The translations under genes and the position numbers were made by a program. This document shows, piece by piece, positions 27,605 through 35,173 of a DNA stretch of 64,000 bases. Position 1 is the first letter of the stretch. Each line of letters begins with the position of its first letter. The stretch is from an uncultured Flavobacteriaceae bacterium (lineage in GTDB: Bacteria > Bacteroidota > Bacteroidia > Flavobacteriales > Flavobacteriaceae), in the NCBI GenBank assembly GCA_947501845.1, contig CANMXP010000005.1:62001-126000 (forward strand), in the 5' to 3' direction. The notes beneath the pieces were generated by a model, which worked only from the letters and a program-made list of their open reading frames with translations, did no database searches and had not been told where the DNA came from.

Positions 27605-29116
27605 TTATTTTTTGGAAGGTTTATTCCAAAACCTAGCAAAGCTTAATCTATCTGGTTTTTCTCCTGGAGCTTTATAAAAAAGATTAATTTCTGCACCACC
27701 TTCAAATTGAAAGTATTCGTAGCGAATAGGATGTAAACCTTTTTCTAAATATACCACTGTTGACTTGTCGGTATCTGCGCCGTGCCTCGAGTCGTTATTG
27801 ATCATTAATTTATCATGAATGTAAAATTTAAGTCCATCATCTGAAGACAATCCGAAATAATGATACCCACTAGTTTTAGCTTCAAAATAACCAGTGTATA
27901 CACTAGCGAATGATTGCTTTTTAGGAAAAGATTTCAATTCGAAACCTTTAGTTATCACTCCTGTTTTTAAAATATTTAAAGTGTCAAAATCGGGAAGTTT
28001 ATTAAAATCACCTTCATAGTAAGCATAATGTAATCCAGATGCATATTTTTTACTTTTTTTAAGGCCTTTTAGTTTTGTGCCTTTAACAAATTCACCACTT
28101 ACAGCTGGAAAGGTATTGGTTCTTTTTGAAGGTATCTTTATTTTGAAAGTTGCTGCTTTTGATATTAAAACAGAGTCTTTCATTAATTTAGAATTTAAAT
28201 CTGGCTCGCTTCCGTCTGTAGTATATCTCAATTCATCATAAGCTTGCATTATGAAAATAGACAATGGGATGCCAGGAATAACTTCACCTTGTTCAGGCAC
28301 GAATTTAATATTATTATTTCTAAAATCTTGAGCTATAAACTTTATACCATCATAATTTAGTTTATAGACAACGCTATTATGAGTTTCATCTTTATAAGCA
28401 ATTAATTTCCAATCTAAGCCTTTTGGTGCATGTTCTTTTAAAACCTCTTCCATGGCTTCTATACCCATGTTTTTATAGGCTTTTCCTTTTCTGCCTCCTA
28501 TAAATAAAACTTTCCCGTTAGTGTTCTGGAGCTTTTCTTTTGCCATTTTTACTAATAATTGATTGTCATACCAAAATGAAGGATCACTTACTAAATAAGA
28601 GTCAAAATATTCTGGTGATCTAAGAAAAGCATGCATAACGCAGAGTCCGCCAAAAGAATGTCCTGCAAAGGTGCTACGCCCAGATGTTTTATATTTAGAT
28701 TCAACAAAAGGTTTCACTTCTTTTCCTATAAAATCTATAAAATTTTCAGAGTTTCCTGAAGTTGGTAAGTTAGCCATTTTTGTAGGTGTCATATCAGAAT
28801 TTCTATCAGGACTAACCACTCCTACAAGAATGGTTTTTGGAGCCATACCATTATATTGCATAAAGTCTAACAAAGATTTTCTGCGTTTCATGCCCCATTT
28901 TGGATCCAACATGTACTGAACATCATATTCAGTCCATTCGTTATAGCCATCAGGCAAAATTATGCGTATTTCACGATCGCCTTCCATATATTTTGATGTA
29001 ATAGTAAAGGGGTCTCCAGGTATATTCTGAGCATTTAAAAAAGTATTGTGAGCCAGAATAAATAGAATAAACAAAGGAGCGATTTGATAGTTGATTTTGA
29101 TTGATGCTATTTTCAT
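27605..29116 (-). CDS. Secreted esterase (PF00756-type) with PA14 domain
   Basis: A 503-residue secreted protein. Residues 1-30 are a signal peptide ending in NAQ. The alpha/beta-hydrolase domain carries the nucleophile elbow GHSFGG with S154, and KDETHNSVVY near 245 supplies the likely catalytic His. A chitobiase-like segment (LRYTTDGSEPDLNSKL, near 295) and a PA14 domain (about 380-500, YEGDFNKLPDFDTL and HGADTDKSTVV) follow. Enzymes of this kind are feruloyl or acetyl esterases or enterochelin esterase-like, and the PA14 domain may bind glycans. It lies outside the galactan locus, and its substrate cannot be named. Confidence 0.85.
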   Translation of the reverse strand: MKIASIKINYQIAPLFILFILAHNTFLNAQNIPGDPFTITSKYMEGDREIRIILPDGYNEWTEYDVQYMLDPKWGMKRRKSLLDFMQYNGMAPKTILVGVVSPDRNSDMTPTKMANLPTSGNSENFIDFIGKEVKPFVESKYKTSGRSTFAGHSFGGLCVMHAFLRSPEYFDSYLVSDPSFWYDNQLLVKMAKEKLQNTNGKVLFIGGRKGKAYKNMGIEAMEEVLKEHAPKGLDWKLIAYKDETHNSVVYKLNYDGIKFIAQDFRNNNIKFVPEQGEVIPGIPLSIFIMQAYDELRYTTDGSEPDLNSKLMKDSVLISKAATFKIKIPSKRTNTFPAVSGEFVKGTKLKGLKKSKKYASGLHYAYYEGDFNKLPDFDTLNILKTGVITKGFELKSFPKKQSFASVYTGYFEAKTSGYHYFGLSSDDGLKFYIHDKLMINNDSRHGADTDKSTVVYLEKGLHPIRYEYFQFEGGAEINLFYKAPGEKPDRLSFARFWNKPSKK

Positions 29117-29390
29117 TGTAAAGTATTGTTTTTAGTTATTATTTCTATCTACTATTTTTATACCGTTGTTTAATTTATTGATAATGAGTTTTTTGATTTG
29201 ATTTCGTTTTTTGAAGTGTACGAAATTGAAACATAAGTGTTCGATAATGGTATATATATTAAAAGTGGTAAGTTATATATTTTGAAAAGTAAAAGACTCA
29301 CTTAAGTTTTAGTTATATTACAATGATGAGACTGAATAATTTTAATTTCGTTACATAAAATAACTAAATATTTGACCTGCATAAATAGTT

Positions 29391-29430
29391 AAACCCCAGA
29401 ATATTTGAAAATCCAAATATTCTGGGGTTT
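29391..29430. terminator. 17-bp inverted repeat, probable bidirectional terminator
   Basis: AAACCCCAGAATATTTG (29391-29407) pairs perfectly with 29414-29430 around a six-base loop. It lies 35 bases past the stop of the first small paralogue on the minus strand. Confidence 0.7.
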
Positions 29431-29432
29431 AA

Positions 29433-29450
29433 TTTTTAGTAATTAAAATA
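29433..29450. repeat. 18-base exact direct repeat, copy 1
   Basis: TTTTTAGTAATTAAAATA occurs here and again, in the same orientation, at 30320-30337. The two copies flank the pair of small paralogues. Confidence 0.6.
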
Positions 29451-29465
29451 TTACCTGAGTTATGT

Positions 29466-29681
29466 TTAAGGTCTTCCTTTTAACCTTTTTTCTATTTTTT
29501 GCTTAATCACTGTTAAGCGCTTCATTAAATCCATGATTTCAGGATCCTTTTCCTTCTTGTAAATCTGGTTTAAGCTTAATATTAAATTTTTAACTTCTCT
29601 TGATGCTTCAATTCGCTCGCTAGTTGTTTTAAAAGACTGTTTGCGTTGTTCGAATTCTAAAGCGTTACTAATAATATCCAT
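29466..29681 (-). CDS. Small basic helical protein, paralogue of 29838-30062
   Basis: A 71-residue protein, not recognised as any named family. It is nearly all helical, rich in Lys, Glu and Arg, with heptad-like spacing. The core ALEFEQRK, SERIEASREVKNLILSLNQIY and MDLMKRLTVIKQKIEKRLKG aligns along the full length with the neighbouring 74-residue protein. The pair looks like a recent tandem duplication. There is no signal peptide. A DNA- or protein-binding role is possible but unsupported. Confidence 0.75.
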   Translation of the reverse strand: MDIISNALEFEQRKQSFKTTSERIEASREVKNLILSLNQIYKKEKDPEIMDLMKRLTVIKQKIEKRLKGRP

Positions 29682-29837
29682 GAATTTTAATATAATTTAA
29701 TCTGTCTGACAATTCTTCTTTTTCAGAATTTGACAATATAGTAAAATATACGAGATATTTGATTTTTATAGAGAATAATTAAGTAAAATTTAGTATTTAA
29801 TGGTTTTTGTCTATATTTTTTTTAATATGATAAAGTT

Positions 29838-30062
29838 TTAAGCTGTCAAAGGAGCTCCTTTTAGTCGTTTTTCAACCTTTCTTTTTATGGCTGTTAAACG
29901 CTTCATAATATCCATTATTTTTTCGTCTTTTTTTACTTTATATATTTGATTTAAATCTAAAATTAAAGCTTTGGCTTCTCTTGAAATTTTAACCCTATCA
30001 CTAGTTGATAATGATCTCATTTTTCTTTTCTCAAATTCTAGTGCTCTATCTATTAAATCCAT
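29838..30062 (-). CDS. Small basic helical protein, paralogue of 29466-29681
   Basis: A 74-residue protein that aligns along its length with the downstream gene: MDLIDRALEFEKRK, SDRVKISREAKALILDLNQIY and MDIMKRLTAIKRKVEKRLKG. Differences are mostly conservative, which supports that both are translated. The two genes are 156 bases apart, so they may be separately transcribed. The function is not known. Confidence 0.75.
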   Translation of the reverse strand: MDLIDRALEFEKRKMRSLSTSDRVKISREAKALILDLNQIYKVKKDEKIMDIMKRLTAIKRKVEKRLKGAPLTA

Positions 30063-30459
30063 AATATTAATTATTTAAATAGTTCGTAATTCTCTTATCT
30101 TTTAGGATATTAAACTTGCCCTTAGTAGTGAGGCGTATAAATAATACTTCATTTTAAAAAGAATCAAATTCTTTAAAATGAAGTCCGTTTTTTATTTATT
30201 AAGTTTTGGTTTAATACCGCAGATAATTATCTCTATCAAAGATATAAAATGTTTAAGTCCTTTTTTTATAGATTGAACAAAAATACTGATGGTACTATCA
30301 GTATTATCTATGCTTTCGGTTTTTAGTAATTAAAATAGGTATATAGTGTTAATTGTTTATTCTTTATATAAAGAAGATCATACCATTTTTAGAAATCAAT
30401 TTCGTTACTAAAAACCAATTAACTACAGTTTAAATTATATGTTAATAAATTCATTTATT
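30063..30459. other. Intergenic region between the paralogues and the aquaporin
   Basis: This AT-rich stretch of 397 bases contains an inverted repeat (ACTTCATTTTAAA at 30146-30158 with its complement at 30172-30184, followed by a T-run on the plus strand) and the second copy of the 18-base repeat. No ORF or RNA gene is evident. Confidence 0.5.
30320..30337. repeat. 18-base exact direct repeat, copy 2
   Basis: TTTTTAGTAATTAAAATA is identical to 29433-29450. It could mark the edge of a duplicated segment, although the bases around it differ between copies. Confidence 0.6.
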
Positions 30460-31116
30460 CTAGCAACAAGCATCGTCTTTGACCAGTTTACAGCTAGAAA
30501 CAGCAGTTATCGCTCCTAAGATTGGTGCTGCAATGTATAGCCATAAATATTGGAAGTTTCCAGTAAAAAGAGCTGGTGCTATAGAGCGAATAGGGTTCAT
30601 AGAGGCTTTGGTCATAGGGCCAGCAAACATAGCTTCTAAAAGAATAACACCTCCAACAGCAATGGCCGCCATAGTACCTATTTCTTTACTCCCTGTGGAT
30701 ACATTTATAATAACTACCATAAGGAAAAAGGTTAATAAAAATTCTAAAATAGCGGCTTTAAATGGAGCAAACCCTTCTGCAGGGACTGTTTCTCCTAAAG
30801 ATTGGCTTTCTGGAAATAAAAACCATAAAACAAAACAGGCAAATATGGCTCCTATGGCTTGTGCTATTATATATTTGGGAACTTCTTTCCACGAAAACTT
30901 TTTTGCAAATGCAAAACCAATAGTAACAGCAGGGTTAAAATGAGCTCCAGAAATTTCTCCAAAGGCATAAATCATGGCCATAACAATAAGTCCCCATGTA
31001 ATAGCGACACCAACATGTGAAATGCTACCATTTGTAATTTCATTTATTGCCATAGCTCCACAACCACAAAATACCATAGCGAATGTGCCTATAATTTCAG
31101 CATAATATTTTTTCAT
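30460..31116 (-). CDS. Aquaporin/MIP family channel
   Basis: A 218-residue inner-membrane channel from the ATG at 31116; a TTG one codon upstream is less likely. Six helices and two re-entrant loops are visible. The first loop has NPA at 61-63 (GAHFNPAVT) and the second has NPI at 174-176 followed by R177 (SMNPIRS). The arginine of the selectivity filter is therefore kept, while the second NPA is changed. It conducts water or small neutral solutes; which one is not clear. The protein ends in a short cysteine-containing tail (KLVKDDACC). Confidence 0.9.
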   Translation of the reverse strand: MKKYYAEIIGTFAMVFCGCGAMAINEITNGSISHVGVAITWGLIVMAMIYAFGEISGAHFNPAVTIGFAFAKKFSWKEVPKYIIAQAIGAIFACFVLWFLFPESQSLGETVPAEGFAPFKAAILEFLLTFFLMVVIINVSTGSKEIGTMAAIAVGGVILLEAMFAGPMTKASMNPIRSIAPALFTGNFQYLWLYIAAPILGAITAVSSCKLVKDDACC

Positions 31117-31326
31117 CAAATTTGTTTTTTTGCATCGGAAATCGCAGCTCTACCTTCTTGTTTTTACAAAAGATGTAATAGAAAACCCGATTCTTGGTAA
31201 ACCTTATAATTATATAATAATGCGTAAATATACAACCTCTTATTTTAAGTTTTTGTTAACAATAAAAGGATTTTGTATGCTTAAATTTATAGTTCGTTAT
31301 AACTAATAAATTAAACTTAATCAAAG

Positions 31327-32175
31327 ATGAAAAAATTATTATTTATTGCCTTAGCGTTTGTGTTTTCTTTGAACATAAATGCACAGGTAAAAACCCCACA
31401 ACCTAGTCCGTTCTCTAAACAAGAACAAAAGGTTGGTTTAACAGATGTAACTATAGAGTATTCTAGGCCAAATATGCGCGGACGTACTATTTTTGGAAAC
31501 TTGGTGCCTTATGGGAAATTTTGGCGTACTGGAGCTAATAAAAATACAACCATTACTTTTAGTGATGATGTAACTATAGATGGACAAACCCTCAAAGCTG
31601 GAGCTTATGCTATTTTTGTGAAACCTAATACAGAATCATGGGATGTTGTATTTTATGCTGATACAAATAATTGGGGTACACCTCGTGAATGGGATGAGGC
31701 AAAAGTTGCCGCTAAAACAAACGCGCAAATTTATAAACTGCCTATGAAGATTGAAACATTTACAATGTCATTCGATGATTTAAGTAATAGTGAAGCTACT
31801 TTAGGTATGATGTGGGAGGATGTTTACGTTGGTGTTAAATTTGAAGTTCCTACAGATAAGGCTGTAGTTGCCAGTATAAAGAAAGCAATGAATGGGCCAG
31901 GTGCTGGTGATTATTTCTCTGCTGCTGTTTATTATTTACAAGAAGGTAAAAATATTGATGAAGCAAAAAAATGGATTGATAAAGCTGTGGATATGACTAA
32001 AGATAAACCACGTTTTTGGTTTTTAAGACAACAGTCTTTAATTCATGCTAAGGCTGGAGATAAGAAAGGTGCTATTGCAGCTGCTAAACAGTCTTTAGCT
32101 GGTGCAGAAAAAGCAGGGAATGCTGATTATGTAAAAATGAATAAAGATTCCCTTAAAGAATGGGGAGCACTATAA
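31327..32175 (+). CDS. DUF2911 domain protein with TPR tail
   Basis: A 282-residue secreted protein with a signal peptide cleaved near NINAQ (residue 19). The DUF2911 domain (about 25-165) has VTIEYSRPNMRGRTIFG and YGKFWRTGANKNTTITFS, both hallmarks. Helical TPR-like repeats follow at about 185-275. The family is common in Bacteroidota, and its function is unknown. It is a single gene, divergent from the aquaporin gene and followed by a strong hairpin. Confidence 0.92.
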   Translation: MKKLLFIALAFVFSLNINAQVKTPQPSPFSKQEQKVGLTDVTIEYSRPNMRGRTIFGNLVPYGKFWRTGANKNTTITFSDDVTIDGQTLKAGAYAIFVKPNTESWDVVFYADTNNWGTPREWDEAKVAAKTNAQIYKLPMKIETFTMSFDDLSNSEATLGMMWEDVYVGVKFEVPTDKAVVASIKKAMNGPGAGDYFSAAVYYLQEGKNIDEAKKWIDKAVDMTKDKPRFWFLRQQSLIHAKAGDKKGAIAAAKQSLAGAEKAGNADYVKMNKDSLKEWGAL

Positions 32176-32215
32176 AATTTTAGAAACCTTATATTTCTAG
32201 ATCGATACAATATTA

Positions 32216-32243
32216 AAAGTGCAGCTCGAAAGGGCTGCACTTT
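32216..32243 (+). terminator. Hairpin after the DUF2911 gene
   Basis: AAAGTGCAGCTC pairs with GGGCTGCACTTT closed by a GAAA tetraloop. The T-run after it is short, so it may serve both convergent genes. Confidence 0.7.
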
Positions 32244-32278
32244 ATGTTTAATAGTATCTTTAACGGTTGCCTCTGTTT

Positions 32279-33265
32279 TTAATAGTCTAATTTAATACTC
32301 GACCTTACATCATCAAGAAGTTTTATTAACTGTTTGCTAAACTTAAATGTCATGATATCACTTTCAGTTTTTCCTTCTCTCAGAAGATTATTAAAATGAA
32401 GAATTTCATAGTTATACCCAATCGTTTTGTAATTAAAATCAATCGTTTCTTCTTTGTTATTTGAGGTTATGGTAACCGTAGTGGGCATAAAAAAGCCCCC
32501 GTTGATTTTTATAGTTCCTTTTTCACAGTAAAAAATAGCTTCTGTAGGTGTTTGTTCTAAAAGCGTACTTTTTAAATGAGCAGTTGAGCCAGTATCGTAA
32601 TTAAAAACCATTCGGCATGAGGAATCTGCTCCGTTCTCGAAAAAAGTAGCATTAGCTTTTATGTTTTTTGGGATACCTAATGTAGATAGTGCTGCAAAAA
32701 TAGGGTAGATACCAATATCTAATAAACTTCCACCTCCCAAAGATTTTTTAAAGAGCCTAGAAGACTCGTCAAAATCTCGATGAAATCCAAAATCGGCTTC
32801 AAGTTTTAAAACATTTCCATAGGTCTTATTATTTAATTCTTTTAAAACATATTGATAATGCGGAAGAAAATAGGTCCAAAGTGCTTCCATAAGGAGTACA
32901 TTTTTCTCTTTGGCTTTAGCAATCATGGTATTAACTTCTTCTGCATTCATTGCAAAAGGCTTTTCGCATAAAATGGCTATACCGTGCTCTAAACATAGTA
33001 AAGTGTTTTCTTGATGTAATGCGTGAGGTGTTGCTATGTAAACAGCATCTATGTTTGAATCTTTAGCCAATATTTCATAACTGTTATAGGCTTTAATTGA
33101 ACCATATTTGGAGGCAAAAGCATCTGCTTTTTCTTGTGATCTTGACGCGACTGCATATAATTGAGCATCTTTAATAGTTAGTAAATCCTGTGCAAATTTA
33201 TTGGCAATATTTCCTAAACCTATAATACCCCAGTTAATGGTTTTATGCTGTGTTTGTTTTATCAT
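32279..33265 (-). CDS. Gfo/Idh/MocA family oxidoreductase
   Basis: A 328-residue NAD(P)-dependent oxidoreductase. GIIGLGNIANKFAQDL (15-30) is the dinucleotide-binding loop, and CEKPFAMNAEEV with the EKP lysine is the catalytic signature. LLDIGIYPIFAAL is the sugar-side loop. It should oxidise or reduce a sugar or cyclitol hydroxyl. It overlaps the end of the upstream symporter gene by 23 bases, so the two are likely coupled. Together with the PIG-L deacetylase it suggests a pathway for one transported sugar. Confidence 0.92.
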   Translation of the reverse strand: MIKQTQHKTINWGIIGLGNIANKFAQDLLTIKDAQLYAVASRSQEKADAFASKYGSIKAYNSYEILAKDSNIDAVYIATPHALHQENTLLCLEHGIAILCEKPFAMNAEEVNTMIAKAKEKNVLLMEALWTYFLPHYQYVLKELNNKTYGNVLKLEADFGFHRDFDESSRLFKKSLGGGSLLDIGIYPIFAALSTLGIPKNIKANATFFENGADSSCRMVFNYDTGSTAHLKSTLLEQTPTEAIFYCEKGTIKINGGFFMPTTVTITSNNKEETIDFNYKTIGYNYEILHFNNLLREGKTESDIMTFKFSKQLIKLLDDVRSSIKLDY

Positions 33266-35057
33266 TTTTTATTGTAAAAGATTGAATTATAAAGGCAATA
33301 AGTATAACGAGAACGCATCCAAATAAGTTTAACCATAAATAGGGCATCCAATCAAACCACCAGCCAACTATAACGATGGTTTGGGTAACCAAAGCTGCAA
33401 AAAAAACAGCATTAGCTTTAACAAATTTGAAGAAAAATGCCAGTAGGAATATACCAAGCACATTACCGTAAAATATGGAACCAATAATATTTACTAACTG
33501 AATTAAATTTTCGGCAAGATTAGCGAAACAAGCTATTATAATGGCAACAATTCCCCAAATAAGTGTGAATACTTTTGTGGCCTTAACCATATGCTTTTCA
33601 TCTTTTTCTTCTTTAAGGTTCCGTCCATATAAATCAATTGAAGTTATGGTTGCCAAAGCATTAATCTCTGAGGCTGTTGATGACATGGCTGCAGATAAAA
33701 TAACAGCTAATAGTAAGCCAATTAATCCTTTGGGAAGGTATTTAAGAATAAAAGAAATAAACATGTAATCCCTATCATTCGTTTGGGTGTCTTTGGCAGA
33801 TGCCTTATACAAAGTGCTTAATTCTTCTTTTTTTATAGTATAGGAATCACTTTCTTTATTATCTAAGGCTAGTAATTCACTATTTAGATGGTCATATTTG
33901 TTAGCATACGCTGTATCGATGGCTCTTTTAATTAAATATTTTGACTCTAACCGATACGTTTTTTCTATGCTATCTAAATGTGACAAATTAGCTTTTAAAG
34001 ACATGTCATTATTTTTTGAAAATAAAAGACTCAATTCTTTTTTTCTCTTAAAAAGCTCACTTTGTTTTTGTTGGAGTTCTTGATATTGTTGCGAGTATTC
34101 TGAAGTTAAAACTGTTTTTGTTGATGCATCGATAAAATTTAGAGGTGCGGGATTGAATTGATAAAACACAAAGACCATAATCCCAACTAGTAAAATGAAG
34201 AACTGCATAGGGACTTTTAATAAGCCATTAAAAATGAGTCCCATTTGCATTTCTTTCATAGACTTGCCAGACAAATAGCGTTGTACTTGACTTTGATCTG
34301 TTCCAAAATAAGACAACATTAAAAATGTACCACCAATTAAACCAGACCAAACGGTATATCTGTTTTCTAAATCAAATGAAAAATCAAGCACTTCCATTCT
34401 ACCAGTAGCGCCAGCTATATCGACAGCTTCTGTAAATGAGACATCCTCAGGAATTAAATTTAAGATGATAAACAGAGCAGCAAGCATGCCCGCAAAAATC
34501 ACAAACATTTGCTGTTTTTGTGTTACGGTTACGGCTTTAGTGCCTCCAGTAACAGTATAAATAATAACTAAGATTCCTATAGCGATGTTTAGATACGTTA
34601 TATTCCAACCTAAAACAACTGATAGGATAATTGCGGGAGCAAAAATGGTTATTCCAGCAGCAAGACCACGTTGGATTAAAAATAAAATAGCAGCCAAGCT
34701 TCTGGTTTTTAAATCGAACCTGTTTTCTAAAAACTCATAAGCTGTATAAACTTTTAAGCGATGATACAGAGGAATAAAAACCATGCAAATAATTACCATG
34801 GCCAGAGGTAAACCAAAATAAAATTGAACAAAGCCCATGCCATCTGAAAAGGCTTGTCCTGTTGTGGATAAAAATGTTATGGCACTGGCTTGGGTTGCCA
34901 TAACTGAAAGCCCTATAGTCCACCATTTTGAGGTATTACCGCCACGAACATAGTCTTGTACACTGGTGCTACCTTTGGTTTTCCACGTGCCGTAGCCTAC
35001 AATGGCCAGTAATGTAGATGTTAAAACAACCCAATCGATCCAATTTAAAGTTTGCAT
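33243..35057 (-). CDS. Sodium:solute symporter (SSS family)
   Basis: A 604-residue inner-membrane transporter of the SSS/SGLT family. It has GGNTSKWWTIGLSVMATQAS near the start and SYFGTDQSQVQRYLSGKS in the middle, both family signatures. About 13 helices are interrupted by a hydrophilic, coiled-coil-like insertion at about 310-425. It probably takes up a sugar or sugar derivative with sodium. It is preceded by a gene for a 36-residue membrane protein, three bases away. Confidence 0.92.
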   Translation of the reverse strand: MQTLNWIDWVVLTSTLLAIVGYGTWKTKGSTSVQDYVRGGNTSKWWTIGLSVMATQASAITFLSTTGQAFSDGMGFVQFYFGLPLAMVIICMVFIPLYHRLKVYTAYEFLENRFDLKTRSLAAILFLIQRGLAAGITIFAPAIILSVVLGWNITYLNIAIGILVIIYTVTGGTKAVTVTQKQQMFVIFAGMLAALFIILNLIPEDVSFTEAVDIAGATGRMEVLDFSFDLENRYTVWSGLIGGTFLMLSYFGTDQSQVQRYLSGKSMKEMQMGLIFNGLLKVPMQFFILLVGIMVFVFYQFNPAPLNFIDASTKTVLTSEYSQQYQELQQKQSELFKRKKELSLLFSKNNDMSLKANLSHLDSIEKTYRLESKYLIKRAIDTAYANKYDHLNSELLALDNKESDSYTIKKEELSTLYKASAKDTQTNDRDYMFISFILKYLPKGLIGLLLAVILSAAMSSTASEINALATITSIDLYGRNLKEEKDEKHMVKATKVFTLIWGIVAIIIACFANLAENLIQLVNIIGSIFYGNVLGIFLLAFFFKFVKANAVFFAALVTQTIVIVGWWFDWMPYLWLNLFGCVLVILIAFIIQSFTIKNDKTNTA

Positions 35058-35060
35058 AAT

Positions 35061-35171
35061 TTAAAATGATTGCGTTATTATGTAAAAGATTATAAAGTAT
35101 ACGGCATTGGCAATTAATACAATAGAATAAAGCTTAAGCCAGGGCTGTTTAGGATGTTTTTTATCTATCAT
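35061..35171 (-). CDS. 36-residue single-helix membrane microprotein
   Basis: A reading frame on the minus strand from the ATG at 35171 encodes MIDKKHPKQPWLKLYSIV followed by LIANAVYFIIFYIITQSF, then a stop. It has a basic N-terminus and one hydrophobic helix, as in small transporter subunits such as the DUF4212 or DUF485 type, although the sequence itself was not recognised. It starts two bases after the PIG-L stop and ends three bases before the symporter start, so the four genes form one operon. It is too short for standard ORF calling. Confidence 0.6.
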   Translation of the reverse strand: MIDKKHPKQPWLKLYSIVLIANAVYFIIFYIITQSF

Positions 35172-35173
35172 AA

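Larger units (their letters stand above)
29117..29465. other. Intergenic region before the small tandem paralogues
   Basis: The first 270 bases carry the esterase upstream region with no clear promoter box. The rest contains a long hairpin at 29391-29430 and the 18-base repeat TTTTTAGTAATTAAAATA at 29433-29450. No ORF is supported. Confidence 0.5.
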
